Below, one piece after another: positions 1 through 8,109 of a stretch of DNA of 64,000 bases. Origin of the DNA: Parapedobacter tibetensis (GTDB lineage Bacteria > Bacteroidota > Bacteroidia > Sphingobacteriales > Sphingobacteriaceae). Numbering within the stretch: position 1 is the first letter of the stretch; each line of letters opens with the position of its first letter. Under the pieces are notes generated by a model, which saw only the letters and a program-made list of their open reading frames with translations, made no database searches and had not been told where the DNA came from. A program made the position numbers and the translations under genes. The DNA lies in the NCBI RefSeq assembly GCF_024643205.1, contig NZ_JAMKQJ010000019.1, positions 23,619-87,618 of the forward strand, in the 5' to 3' direction.

Positions 1-151
1 TATTATCAAAAAAGTTGGTAGTTTTGTGCGTGGCGGGGAAGTTATCGCCTTTGCAGGTGATACAGGTGAGCTGAGTACCGGACCGCACCTTCATTTTGAG
101 TTGTGGTACAATGGCAATCCTGTAAACCCCACGGATTACATCGCTTTTTGA
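1..151 (+). CDS. M23-family peptidoglycan endopeptidase, C-terminal end (partial)
   Basis: The window opens inside this gene; only about 50 codons remain, ending in TGA at 149-151. The residues include the zinc-site motif HLHFE, preceded by a GDTGELSTGP stretch and followed by LWYNGNPVNPTDYIAF, which is the usual end of an M23 (LytM/NlpD-like) metallopeptidase. Such enzymes cut peptide cross-links in murein in the periplasm. The bactofilin gene follows 29 bases later on the same strand; M23 peptidase and bactofilin are often neighbours and are thought to act together in cell-wall shaping. The N-terminal part is outside the window, so the full domain layout is unknown. Confidence 0.9.
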   Translation, partial: IIKKVGSFVRGGEVIAFAGDTGELSTGPHLHFELWYNGNPVNPTDYIAF

Positions 152-180
152 AACAACGTAATTACCTAAGCATAATAACC

Positions 181-612
181 ATGTTTGCAAACAGAAAAAA
201 TGAAAAGCAACTCGAGCAACGAGGGGGCACATTTAATTTGATTGCCAGTGGAACAGAAATCATTGGCAACATCAACACTTCAGGCGACCTTCGTATTGAT
301 GGTCAAATCACGGGCAACATCACATGCACTGCCAAATTGGTCATCGGCGAAAACGGAGTCATTAAGGGCAACATCGATTGTCATTCTGGCGAAATTTCCG
401 GCACCATCCAGGGACAGGTAGTGGCAAGTGAAATCCTCCAACTTAACCATTCAGCAACCATAAGAGGAGATATTCAGGCCATGCGTTTCATCGTCGAAGA
501 TGGCGCTTCCATAAATGGCCGTTGTACCACCAGCAAAAGCTTGGAATCGGTAAGCCATCTACCGGAGGTAAAACTCATTGCATATGAAAAGTCCCAAACC
601 GTCGCCGAATAA
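181..612 (+). CDS. Bactofilin (polymer-forming cytoskeletal protein)
   Basis: A 143-residue protein that is mostly one bactofilin domain (formerly DUF583), roughly residues 17-120. It shows the repeated short beta-strand/glycine turns of the right-handed beta-helix (SGTEIIGNINTSGDLRIDG, then GNITCTAKLVIGENG and so on). Bactofilins polymerise without nucleotide into filaments at the inner membrane and position cell-wall enzymes. The ATG at 181 (MFANRKNEKQ) is preferred over an upstream in-frame ATG at 103, because the upstream part lies inside the M23 gene. The gene overlaps the start of the AtpZ gene, so the two are probably co-transcribed. Confidence 0.9.
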   Translation: MFANRKNEKQLEQRGGTFNLIASGTEIIGNINTSGDLRIDGQITGNITCTAKLVIGENGVIKGNIDCHSGEISGTIQGQVVASEILQLNHSATIRGDIQAMRFIVEDGASINGRCTTSKSLESVSHLPEVKLIAYEKSQTVAE

Positions 613-805
613 TGGATTGGGCAAATACGCCCACTTTACCGGTGTAGGGTTTCAAATGCTCGCCATCATCGGCATATTTACCTATATCGGCCACCGCATA
701 GATAAATCGAGGAACGCCGACACACCGTTGTGGACGGCCCTGTTTGCGCTTGCGGGTGTATGCATCAGCATGTATACCGTCATTAAGGCCGTCACACGTA
801 AGTGA
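584..805 (+). CDS. AtpZ/AtpI-family small membrane protein
   Basis: A 73-residue protein with two predicted membrane helices (GVGFQMLAIIGIFTYIGHRI and LWTALFALAGVCISMYTVI) joined by a short charged loop containing RIDKSRN, the usual plan of AtpZ/AtpI proteins encoded next to F0F1 ATP synthase operons and proposed to help Mg2+/Ca2+ supply or c-ring assembly. ATG at 584 was chosen over TTG at 578. It overlaps the bactofilin gene by 29 bases. The ATP synthase genes that normally follow in Bacteroidota are absent here: the next gene is convergent. Confidence 0.8.
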   Translation: MKSPKPSPNNGLGKYAHFTGVGFQMLAIIGIFTYIGHRIDKSRNADTPLWTALFALAGVCISMYTVIKAVTRK

Positions 806-824
806 GGGTTGGTCAGCAATGAAG

Positions 825-1199
825 CTATTTGCGCTTCCGGTTGATGATATTCAGGTAGATGGATAACAAGGTGACTATTGCGAAACTTATGGCGGTAATG
901 AGGTCTACTAATGAAGAGTCTATATTTGCTCCGGTCAATTTATCCAATTGGTACTTGACGAAGGAATTAGGTAGGTTTTGTTCGCCCAACTTGGTTTTTA
1001 CTTGCCACTGCCAGTCAGTAATGGGACAATATCCAATTCCATACCATATCCCTAGCAGCAGCCAAGAGCCCGCTGTAACCAACACACTGTACAGATGGAG
1101 CCTACGGGTGGTTTTCCATATCCATCCCAATAGGTTGAACCCAATGATAAGCAAATGGAGCAGCGTGAAACACCCATCGAGAATTTTTAACCAAATCAT
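825..1199 (-). CDS. DUF2784-like membrane protein
   Basis: A 124-residue protein with about four membrane segments: near residues 5-28, 38-60 and, after a polar stretch, 98-117. It carries the sequence YGIGYCPITDWQWQVK, matching the conserved CPLT-x-W/E signature of DUF2784 proteins, and the N-terminal LLHLLIIGFNLLGW also fits. Function is unknown; the family is small inner-membrane proteins. It is convergent with atpZ (19 bases between stops) and lies downstream of the DUF5777 gene but beyond a strong terminator, so it is probably its own unit. Confidence 0.65.
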   Translation of the reverse strand: MIWLKILDGCFTLLHLLIIGFNLLGWIWKTTRRLHLYSVLVTAGSWLLLGIWYGIGYCPITDWQWQVKTKLGEQNLPNSFVKYQLDKLTGANIDSSLVDLITAISFAIVTLLSIYLNIINRKRK

Positions 1200-1222
1200 A
1201 TCCCCTCAAAGGTATTGATTTT

Positions 1223-1280
1223 AAAAAAAACCTCGTAGGTTTCTGCAACGGGCTTCCGCACGGCAGAACCCATGAGGTTT
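1223..1280 (-). terminator. Rho-independent terminator of the DUF5777 operon
   Basis: Nested inverted repeats: the outer arms AAACCTC (1228-1234) and GAGGTTT (1274-1280) enclose GGTTTCTGC/GCAGAACC. Read on the minus strand, the stem is followed by a run of eight T. It lies directly after the DUF5777 stop. Confidence 0.75.
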
Positions 1281-1295
1281 AAATCACACTAGGCC

Positions 1296-2264
1296 TCACT
1301 CTGTCTTACCACCCAACGAAAACCGGCGGGAAATGGTAAATCCCCACCTGAATTGTCCCTTGGTCCATGATGAAGTAGTCTCTGGAATATACTGCATTTC
1401 CTGGATGGCTGTGGCATTGGTAAAGTTGAGATTGAATACATGGCCACCGGTTTCGATTTCCAGGCCCACGCCTAGGGGATTGTATAACGCTGTGATGGCA
1501 TTTTCGTACTTTTCCTTGCTTGCTGCCGACCGGAAAGGCAGAAAATAATCCATCACTAGCGCCATACGCCTGCTCACCTTCAGTCTACCACCAATCCCCA
1601 TGGCGAACAGGTCATTTTGATCATCGTAAGAGGCCGTTGTATTCCGGCGAATATAAGTAGGGTGTAGCGCCACGGACAAATTGGACCCGAATTTACGCGC
1701 AATGATGAATTGTCCTACTACATTCAGCCGGTCTGAAAACTGCCTGTATGATGTTGCCATATCGTCATTTACATCATCTGCCCCTACACCGGGAATGGTA
1801 AGGCTGGTATAAAACGTCACAGAGAGTGGCATTTTATCATCAACCGTCTGCCGTAGCAGCCTATATTTCAAGTTTGTCTCGTACAATTGCGATACTTGGG
1901 TAGCGCCCTTTGCACGAGCAATACCCACATTCAGATTATCCGAAATACCATATTCAAAACCAATCTTGATATCGGTGGAATTGTCCAATCCAAAGAAATT
2001 GGCAGCCCCACCATTTGAACCGGCGATATCTCCAAAACGATGGTCTACCTTAAAATCAAGCTCATGCTTGTGAATTGTTTCAATAGACTGACTATTGATG
2101 ATACGCGTGGTCTTGAACGTGGCTTCTACCTCTTCACGCATATTGGCCGTACTGTCATTTGCCAGCGCCTTTTCCAAGTCGGTTTGCGCAAATATGGACA
2201 GGTGCAAAATCAAAAGACCGATTAGCGACAGGTATTTACTAGTATTTAATAAGGAGTTACGCAT
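1296..2264 (-). CDS. DUF5777-family outer-membrane beta-barrel protein
   Basis: A 322-residue secreted protein with an N-terminal signal peptide (LIGLLILHLSIFAQ). The mature part has alternating amphipathic strands typical of a beta-barrel, the family segment HELDFKVDHRFGDIAGSNGG followed by FFGLDNSTDIKIGFEYGISD, and a terminal strand RWGFTISRRFSLGGKTE. DUF5777 proteins are found in Bacteroidota next to YceI and cytochrome genes, as here; the substrate is unknown. It is the last gene of a leftward operon (COG4315 protein, cytochrome c, YceI, DUF5777), four bases from the YceI gene, and is followed by a terminator. Confidence 0.8.
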   Translation of the reverse strand: MRNSLLNTSKYLSLIGLLILHLSIFAQTDLEKALANDSTANMREEVEATFKTTRIINSQSIETIHKHELDFKVDHRFGDIAGSNGGAANFFGLDNSTDIKIGFEYGISDNLNVGIARAKGATQVSQLYETNLKYRLLRQTVDDKMPLSVTFYTSLTIPGVGADDVNDDMATSYRQFSDRLNVVGQFIIARKFGSNLSVALHPTYIRRNTTASYDDQNDLFAMGIGGRLKVSRRMALVMDYFLPFRSAASKEKYENAITALYNPLGVGLEIETGGHVFNLNFTNATAIQEMQYIPETTSSWTKGQFRWGFTISRRFSLGGKTE

Positions 2265-2268
2265 AGTT

Positions 2269-2838
2269 TTATTGCAATTGATACGTTGAGAAAACTTCTA
2301 TTTCTACCACTTCGGCGATGTTCTTGACCACCACCCGTGGTATTTTAATGTTATGGTCGGCCACCTTCACATTGAATTTCGCATGTGCTGATATTTTGCC
2401 GTTTTTTACTTCTACAGTTGCCTTGGTGGTATAAAACTTCTTTATACCATGAATATCCAAATTTCCCGCTACCGTCACAGGATATTGACCATCTCGGCTC
2501 CAATCCAGCGCTTCGTTTATTTTACCAGCAAAGGTGGCATGCGAATATTTGTCACTTTCCATATAATTTTCATTGAAATGTTCTTGCATCAATCGCTTTC
2601 TGAATTCAAATGATTTGATTGCCACTTTGAAAGCGATTTCATTGGTTTTAATGTTAAGTGCCGATGATGCGTTACTGGTCTTTGCGGTGATATCTTCCAG
2701 TGGCGCCTCGGAAAAGAAAGATAGTTGGCTCTGCTTGTCTACCAAGATGTCCTGTGCCCCCGCACGGGGACACCACATCATCAGGAGCAACGAGATCCAT
2801 AACGCGCTCATTGGTTTCGCTTGTACAAAAAACTCCAT
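2269..2838 (-). CDS. YceI-family periplasmic lipocalin-like protein
   Basis: A 189-residue protein: signal peptide (MSALWISLLLMMWCPRAGAQ) and a YceI domain. Typical features are SQLSFFSEAPLEDITAKTS near the N-terminus, KRLMQEHFNENYMESDKYSH in the middle (family pattern M-x-xHF-x-x-E/D-YM-E) and the pairs of strands at the end. YceI proteins are beta-barrels that bind isoprenoid-like or other amphiphilic ligands in the periplasm. ATG at 2838 is preferred over 2871, since the longer version would overlap the cytochrome gene more deeply and puts the signal peptide too far in. Part of the leftward redox operon. Confidence 0.85.
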   Translation of the reverse strand: MEFFVQAKPMSALWISLLLMMWCPRAGAQDILVDKQSQLSFFSEAPLEDITAKTSNASSALNIKTNEIAFKVAIKSFEFRKRLMQEHFNENYMESDKYSHATFAGKINEALDWSRDGQYPVTVAGNLDIHGIKKFYTTKATVEVKNGKISAHAKFNVKVADHNIKIPRVVVKNIAEVVEIEVFSTYQLQ

Positions 2839-2845
2839 TATTGCA

Positions 2846-3211
2846 TCAATTTTGTGGAGCGCCCTTGTCAATCCACGCCTTCAACAATTCCAATTGCCGG
2901 GAAGATAAGCTACTCCCCTGAGGCATAATCCTCCTTACAATGACAGCATCATTAATCAGTGCAAGGTTGCTTGTCACGGAGCTGTATCCTGAAAAAACCC
3001 ATTTGCCTGTACCTTGCCCCGTGCCTGTATGGCAGCCGCTACAACTTGACTGGAACAACCCCCCCGCAAAGTTGGCATAGGTCACATTATCTACGGTTAC
3101 ATCGTCATTCCCTGGATCGGGTGTAGGGCTATCACTGTCCTTCCCGCAACCCGAAACAACAAGTAGGATAGCGCATAATAAGGCTGGGAATACTACTTTT
3201 TGGCTCTTCAT
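2846..3211 (-). CDS. Monohaem c-type cytochrome lipoprotein
   Basis: A 121-residue lipoprotein: signal sequence ending in the lipobox VVSGC, an acidic low-complexity linker (DSDSPTPDPGNDD), then a small cytochrome c domain with one haem-attachment motif CSGCH (about residues 57-61) and a probable axial Met in RRIMPQGSS. The ending LSSRQLELLKAWIDKGAPQN is typical of the 'cytochrome c domain-containing' lipoproteins of Bacteroidota. It probably passes electrons at the outer face of the inner membrane or under the outer membrane. It lies between the COG4315 gene and yceI, in the same direction. Confidence 0.85.
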   Translation of the reverse strand: MKSQKVVFPALLCAILLVVSGCGKDSDSPTPDPGNDDVTVDNVTYANFAGGLFQSSCSGCHTGTGQGTGKWVFSGYSSVTSNLALINDAVIVRRIMPQGSSLSSRQLELLKAWIDKGAPQN

Positions 3212-3245
3212 ATTGTGTGTTTTTTTAATTAATTACTTAGTTTGT

Positions 3246-4106
3246 TTATGGCATGGGGGCTTCCGGTGAATCCAGCTGCAATACGGGCCAAACCCCAGGG
3301 GATGGGAAACTGACTCCTTTATTCTCGCCTCGCATCGCGTCCTGGCCAAAATAATACAACGGCCATCCTTTATAGGTAAGCTGCATCCGCCCGTGCACCA
3401 TGATCTCTGCAAAATCTTCGCGATTGGCGACACTCGCTACCGCTTTGATTTCCGATTCATAGATGGGCCATACGCCATTGTTACTGAAATCTGCGTTTGT
3501 GAAGTTGTTGGTATCATACCTATCGTTGACAAAACCATACAATGTCCGGCCATACGCGTCCACCAGGTATTTCGTCTGTCCCTCTCCGGGAGTCAGGTCG
3601 GCCGTATAGGATGTCCCATCTGCACCTACCAATTGATTCTGCACCAGCAATACGGAATAATCAGGTTTTGCCACAAACCAATTGCCTCCTACCCCATCTC
3701 CATTTACCTCACCGGCGGCTTCGTCACTGGCAAAGTAATAAAGTGGCCAACCCTTGTACGTGGTTTGCATGGAGCCATCCGCGCGGATATGGACTCCAAT
3801 ATCGGAGGCATCGATTTCCGCATTAATCCCAGCGTCACTGCTGTAATAGACAGGCCATGCTGATTCGCAGTTCCCCGTACATGCTGAATTCCCATCGGCA
3901 TCGCGTGCAAAAAAATAAAGTGCATGGCCAACGCTATCGGTCAGCACTTGACCATATGTAGCATGAGCTCGCACTTGGATGCCTTTTTCTGGCATTTCTG
4001 GTTCAGCTGGATCAGAGTCGTTACAGCCGTGCAAGGCAACAATAGCCGCAATAGCCATCAAGAATCTGCTTCTTTTTACGTGATTAGTCATCATAGTCAT
4101 TTTCAA
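3246..4106 (-). CDS. COG4315-type secreted repeat lipoprotein
   Basis: A 286-residue lipoprotein (lipobox region IVALHGC) built of repeats of the 'secreted repeat of unknown function' family (PF03640). The signature VDAYGRTLYGFVNDRYDTNN and DSVGHALYFFARDADGNSAC shows the Y-x-F-x-x-D core, and the partner motif TYKGWPLYYFASD / TYKGWPLYYFGQD occurs twice. A pair of cysteines (ACTGNC) lies in the first half. These proteins are secreted, with no settled function; their repeated co-occurrence with cytochromes and YceI suggests a link with extracytoplasmic redox chemistry (inference). First gene of the leftward operon, divergent from the sigma-factor gene. Confidence 0.8.
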   Translation of the reverse strand: MKMTMMTNHVKRSRFLMAIAAIVALHGCNDSDPAEPEMPEKGIQVRAHATYGQVLTDSVGHALYFFARDADGNSACTGNCESAWPVYYSSDAGINAEIDASDIGVHIRADGSMQTTYKGWPLYYFASDEAAGEVNGDGVGGNWFVAKPDYSVLLVQNQLVGADGTSYTADLTPGEGQTKYLVDAYGRTLYGFVNDRYDTNNFTNADFSNNGVWPIYESEIKAVASVANREDFAEIMVHGRMQLTYKGWPLYYFGQDAMRGENKGVSFPSPGVWPVLQLDSPEAPMP

Positions 4107-4381
4107 TTGTAGTGGTTAATATTAAATGATTCATTATATTTGGGGTACGATAACCAACTGGAAAAGGTTGCCAACTATAAAAAATAAATTAGTAACTCGC
4201 TTAAATCCGGCTATTTATGTTTTTGCAATTAAAGCAATTTGCATGCGATAGGTTGTAGGTAGGATGGAACACTTGCTTACGATACTGTAAGACTTTTCGA
4301 ATGGATTCTTTAAAAAATTATTGTCTTCAAGCAACCTTTTGCATACATCAAACGTAGTGTAGGTATAATAAAGAAAAACGC

Positions 4382-4975
4382 TTGCCGACAACTCATGAAG
4401 AACTAATACAAAAGTATATTGCAGGTTGCCTAAGTCACGATAAGGAAAGCCAATATGCTTTGTTTAAGCATTTCCATAGTTATGCTATGGGGATATGTAG
4501 GCGTTATGCCCGCAACTCAGATGAAGCGTCTGATATTTTGAGCGAGAGTTTTTTAAAGGTATTCAACCATATTACTAAATACGATACCACAAAACCTTTC
4601 AAATCGTGGATAAGTAAAATCATTACCAATACCGCCATCGATTATTATAGGGCAAGTCTTAGGTTTTCGCCTCAAGAATATGTTGAAAACCATGAAGACA
4701 AGGGTAATGAGGCCGACATATATAGTAAATTGGCCTACGATGATTTGCTGGTCTTAGTCAGGGAACTAAGTCCAGCCTATCAAACCGTGTTTAACCTGTA
4801 TGCTATAGATGGCTATAACCATCATGAAATAGCAGATCTATTGGGAATTACCGTCGGCACGTCCAAGGCAAATCTCCATAAGGCACGGAAAAAACTACAG
4901 GAGCGGTTGCAGGAATACGTTAGGACAACGGCAACTCAAGTAAATAAAGGACAGGAAGATGTTTCAAAAAGATAA
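4382..4975 (+). CDS. ECF-type RNA polymerase sigma factor
   Basis: A 197-residue sigma-70 family protein. Region 2 is visible (EASDILSESFLKVFNHITKY and FKSWISKIITNTAIDYYRA) and region 4 carries the helix-turn-helix NHHEIADLLGITVGTSKANL. The likely start is a TTG at 4382; no ATG fits the conserved N-terminus. It is followed after 9 bases by a protein with an anti-sigma-like N-terminus, the normal pairing. The 275 bases upstream separate it from the divergent COG4315 operon; no clear operator was seen there. Confidence 0.9.
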   Translation: MPTTHEELIQKYIAGCLSHDKESQYALFKHFHSYAMGICRRYARNSDEASDILSESFLKVFNHITKYDTTKPFKSWISKIITNTAIDYYRASLRFSPQEYVENHEDKGNEADIYSKLAYDDLLVLVRELSPAYQTVFNLYAIDGYNHHEIADLLGITVGTSKANLHKARKKLQERLQEYVRTTATQVNKGQEDVSKR

Positions 4976-4984
4976 TGGAAGATA

Positions 4985-6148
4985 ATGCGAGATAAGCATC
5001 CCATAGATGACCTTTTCAAAAAGGGGCTCAGCGATCCAAATATTCCTTTCGATGCAAAGGATTGGAAAGCGCTTGAAAAGAAATTGGCGCCACCGAAGAA
5101 CCGCAATATAGCCAAACTTCTCTGGATTGGCGGTGCGGTCGCAGCCTCGTTGGTCATTGGCATGATATGGCTATTCTATGATGGCAGGGAATCTGTCACC
5201 ACTACGAACAACACGGTCAGTAACGAATCGCCCATAACCAAACAAACTGAACAAGCGGATGAAAAATCCGATGATAAAACAGATGACACCCCAGATTCGC
5301 CTACGATAGCCCAACAACGTGTACCTACGAATGATATTCTTGATCTTGCACATGAAAATCGCTTCGGCGATCTAAGGACGAGCAAGCTTTTGCCTGTAGG
5401 TCGGTTATTCTTGCCCAATGGTTCATATACCGGTAAACTCCATGATGGTAAGGGAGTTGTTCAGCATACAGGCATTGCAGCCTTACCAGCAACCGTTCTC
5501 CGATCTGAGGCCGTGGTATCCGATGTACCAGCCAGCCCCAAACATACGGGTTGGAGCTTAAGCATTATGGCTGCACCTGACGTATCGGGCATGAGCCCAG
5601 TGAGTGGCAAACTCAGTGGTAACATCGGCATCACAGCAGCATACCAGCTTAGCAACCGCATCGGCATTAGCGGTGGGATTTTATATGCAAAAAAACGTTA
5701 CCAGGCCGATTTCGATTCCTACAGGCCTGATGGGGGCTGGCCAGCCTATACGTATAGGCCAGATTTAGTAGATGCCGATTGCCGTGTATTGGATATCCCG
5801 ATAAACATGACTTATACCCTGAAACGGCATGGTAATGCCACCTGGTTTTTATCAGGGGGGGTCTCTAGTTACATCATGCTCAATGAAACATACGATTTTA
5901 TATCCTCAGGGAATGGCTATCCTTATTCCCGACGGTATGAAGTCAATAACGAAAATCAGCATATCTTCGGAATAGCCAACATTGCGGTTGGCTACCAACA
6001 TAAATTCACCAACGCACTTGGCATCACTGTCCAGCCTTTTGTGAAGGTGCCTCTAAACAACATCGGCCAAGGCAACATTAAGTTGTACTCTACCGGTGTA
6101 TCCATATCAGCGGATATTGACCTCACCCGCCGACGTACCAATCGTTGA
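4985..6148 (+). CDS. Fused anti-sigma-like / outer-membrane beta-barrel protein
   Basis: A 387-residue protein in two parts. The N-terminus (MRDKHPIDDLFKKGLSDPNI, then WKALEKKLAPPK) resembles the short cytoplasmic part of Bacteroidota anti-sigma/PorT-like fusions, followed by one membrane helix (LLWIGGAVAASLVIGMIWLF, about residues 40-60). A polar linker rich in T, D and K follows, then from about residue 190 a beta-barrel-type domain (GWSLSIMAAPDVSGMSP to the end) like outer-membrane beta-barrel proteins of the PorT class. Adjacency to the sigma gene suggests it senses or anchors the sigma factor. How a single chain with a membrane helix and a barrel is arranged is not clear. Confidence 0.7.
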   Translation: MRDKHPIDDLFKKGLSDPNIPFDAKDWKALEKKLAPPKNRNIAKLLWIGGAVAASLVIGMIWLFYDGRESVTTTNNTVSNESPITKQTEQADEKSDDKTDDTPDSPTIAQQRVPTNDILDLAHENRFGDLRTSKLLPVGRLFLPNGSYTGKLHDGKGVVQHTGIAALPATVLRSEAVVSDVPASPKHTGWSLSIMAAPDVSGMSPVSGKLSGNIGITAAYQLSNRIGISGGILYAKKRYQADFDSYRPDGGWPAYTYRPDLVDADCRVLDIPINMTYTLKRHGNATWFLSGGVSSYIMLNETYDFISSGNGYPYSRRYEVNNENQHIFGIANIAVGYQHKFTNALGITVQPFVKVPLNNIGQGNIKLYSTGVSISADIDLTRRRTNR

Positions 6149-6152
6149 ACCG

Positions 6153-6272
6153 CTACTTCTTATTCTTTACATATTTTTCCAGCCATTGGTCCATTTCCCA
6201 TAGGGTATGCAAGATGGATTCCTTGGCACGGTAACCGTGTAATTCTTTGGGAAGGAAAGGGTGATGAATGTA
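6153..6272 (-). pseudogene. Remnant of an S9 (prolyl oligopeptidase/DPP-type) peptidase C-terminus
   Basis: On the minus strand about 39 codons read HPFLPKELHGYRAKESILHT then LWEMDQWLEKYVKNKK and a stop. This is the hallmark C-terminal segment of S9 family peptidases (HGYRxRESVLHxLYEMxxWLEKYVK), with the catalytic-triad histidine in HGYR. An in-frame stop (6273-6275) cuts it off, and nothing upstream continues the hydrolase; the MFS gene begins soon after. It is a gene scrap left by deletion. The stretch 6276-6394 shows nothing else. Confidence 0.65.
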
Positions 6273-6394
6273 TCAAATATGCATCTTTTTACATGAAAAT
6301 AAAACCGGGTAACCATCAAGTTACTTTACGCCATCCAAGCGACTTAACTTACCCCAGCAAATGCCTACCTTTACGGCTGGATCCCATTTGAGGT

Positions 6395-7606
6395 ATGCGA
6401 AAACCAAGACAATCTGCCCTGGCGTTTATTTTTATCACGGTCATTATCGATGTCATCGGATTGGGCATTATTATCCCCGTAATGCCAACACTGATCCAGC
6501 AATTGATAGGAGGTACACTTAGTGAGGCATCTAAATATGGCGGGTGGTTGATGTTTGCTTACGCGTCTACCCAATTCTTTTTTGCTTCGGTATTGGGCAA
6601 TTTGAGTGACCGTTTTGGCCGGAGACCGGTACTGCTGTTTTCCCTGCTGGGTTTTTGTATCAACTATTTGTTGATGGGGCTGGCTCCATCAATCTTATGG
6701 TTATTTATAGGGAGATTGGTAGCCGGTGTAACCGGGGCTAGCCACACGGTAGCCGCAGCCTATATTGCCGATGTGAGCACACCTGATAAAAGGGCACAGA
6801 ATTTCGGTTTATTGGGCGCAGCTTTTGGCATTGGGTTTATCATCGGGCCGGTACTGGGTGGGTTGTTGGGGCATTATGGACCACGCATCCCCTTTTTCGC
6901 AGCTGCCGCACTCAGTTTTATCAATTTTGCTTACGGCTATTTCATTGTGCCCGAATCCCTCACCAAGGAAAACCGAAGAGCATTCAGCTGGCGTAAGGCT
7001 AATCCTGTTGGATCCTTCAAACATATCCGGCGCTTCCCAGAAATCGGTACGTTGGTCATATGCATTGCCTTGGTTAATATCGCTGCACACGCTGTGCAAA
7101 GCACCTGGGCTTATTACACCATGGAACGCTATGGATGGAACGAACGGATGGTGGGCATTTCTTTAGGCTTCGTAGGCATATTGCTGGCTGTGGTACAGGC
7201 AGGTCTGCTACGCATCATCATCCCCAAAATCGGGGCCGAACGTAGCGTAATCATTGGGCTGAGCCTGTACACCATGTCGCTACCGCTCATGGCTTTTGCT
7301 TCCGAATCATGGGTGTTGTATGCAGCATGCGTACCTTATGTGTTGGCGGGCATAGCGGGCCCGGCCATACAGGGCATTATCTCCAACCGTGTGCCACATA
7401 CCGAACAGGGGCAGATACAGGGTGGGCTCACTGGAGTCATCAGCCTTACGGCCGTGATAGGCCCACCGCTTATGACTTGGTTATTTGCCTATTTCACTAG
7501 AAAAGATACGGTCATCTATTTACCCGGCGCTCCGTTTATTTTGGGAGCAGTGCTTACGGGAGTTAGCGTCATATTGGCCATCAAGCACTTCATGAGGCGC
7601 GGATGA
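6395..7606 (+). CDS. TetA-type MFS efflux transporter
   Basis: A 403-residue transporter with 12 predicted membrane helices. It carries the major-facilitator motif A GNLSDRFGRRPVLLFS between helices 2 and 3, and the antiporter-type glycine motif GAAFGIGFIIGPVLGGLLG in helix 5. The N-terminus FIFITVIIDVIGLGIIIPVM is typical of the TCR/Tet family of drug:H+ antiporters (DHA1). Chromosomal homologues are common in Bacteroidota and need not give tetracycline resistance. No regulator is adjacent; ispF is convergent with 23 bases between. Confidence 0.85.
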   Translation: MRKPRQSALAFIFITVIIDVIGLGIIIPVMPTLIQQLIGGTLSEASKYGGWLMFAYASTQFFFASVLGNLSDRFGRRPVLLFSLLGFCINYLLMGLAPSILWLFIGRLVAGVTGASHTVAAAYIADVSTPDKRAQNFGLLGAAFGIGFIIGPVLGGLLGHYGPRIPFFAAAALSFINFAYGYFIVPESLTKENRRAFSWRKANPVGSFKHIRRFPEIGTLVICIALVNIAAHAVQSTWAYYTMERYGWNERMVGISLGFVGILLAVVQAGLLRIIIPKIGAERSVIIGLSLYTMSLPLMAFASESWVLYAACVPYVLAGIAGPAIQGIISNRVPHTEQGQIQGGLTGVISLTAVIGPPLMTWLFAYFTRKDTVIYLPGAPFILGAVLTGVSVILAIKHFMRRG

Positions 7607-7629
7607 TAAGGTGATAAAAGTTCGGTGAT

Positions 7630-8106
7630 TCATTTACTAATCAAACAAACGGCGTAAGCGACCACGCCCTCTTGTCTGCCAATAAATCCCATGGTCTCAT
7701 TTGTGGTAGCCTTAATCGAAACATCTTCTTCATCAATACCTGCCGCTGTTGCGATGTGTCTTTTCATTTCGGGGACATAGGGTTTTATTTTGGGGGCTTC
7801 AAGGCATAGCATCGCATCGATATTGCCCAACGTCCATCCACCTTCATCCAATAACTTTATGCATTCTTGCAATAAGATAAGGCTACTCACCCCTTTCCAA
7901 CGCTCGTCCGTATTGGGGAAATGGTGGCCGATGTCCGCTAAATTGGCTGCACCCAGTATGGCATCGCATATGGCATGCACCAATACATCCGCATCGGAAT
8001 GCCCAAAAGCACCGGAATGGTGGTCTAGCTGCACGCCACCCAATACAAAAGGGTGACCATCTTTGAGCTGATGTACATCAAAACCAAACCCCACTTTTAT
8101 CTTCAT
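7630..8106 (-). CDS. ispF: 2-C-methyl-D-erythritol 2,4-cyclodiphosphate synthase
   Basis: A 158-residue enzyme of the non-mevalonate isoprenoid pathway that cyclises CDP-ME-2-phosphate to ME-cPP with loss of CMP. Full length for the family. Zinc ligands are visible in GFDVHQL (Asp and His) and GHSDADVLVH (His), and the family C-terminal signature TTNETMGFIGRQEG is intact. It acts as a cytosolic trimer. It is a single gene here, downstream of an unusual intergenic repeat region. Confidence 0.97.
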   Translation of the reverse strand: MKIKVGFGFDVHQLKDGHPFVLGGVQLDHHSGAFGHSDADVLVHAICDAILGAANLADIGHHFPNTDERWKGVSSLILLQECIKLLDEGGWTLGNIDAMLCLEAPKIKPYVPEMKRHIATAAGIDEEDVSIKATTNETMGFIGRQEGVVAYAVCLISK

Positions 8107-8109
8107 CGT

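Noticed and set aside
859..1218. Plus-strand frame of 119 codons opposite the DUF2784 gene
   Set aside because: Antisense shadow; the minus-strand reading has membrane helices and the CPIT motif.
6395..7606. Acquired tetracycline-resistance gene
   Set aside because: Motifs support only membership of the Tet-like MFS family; no TetR-type regulator or mobile context, and codon style matches the neighbours.
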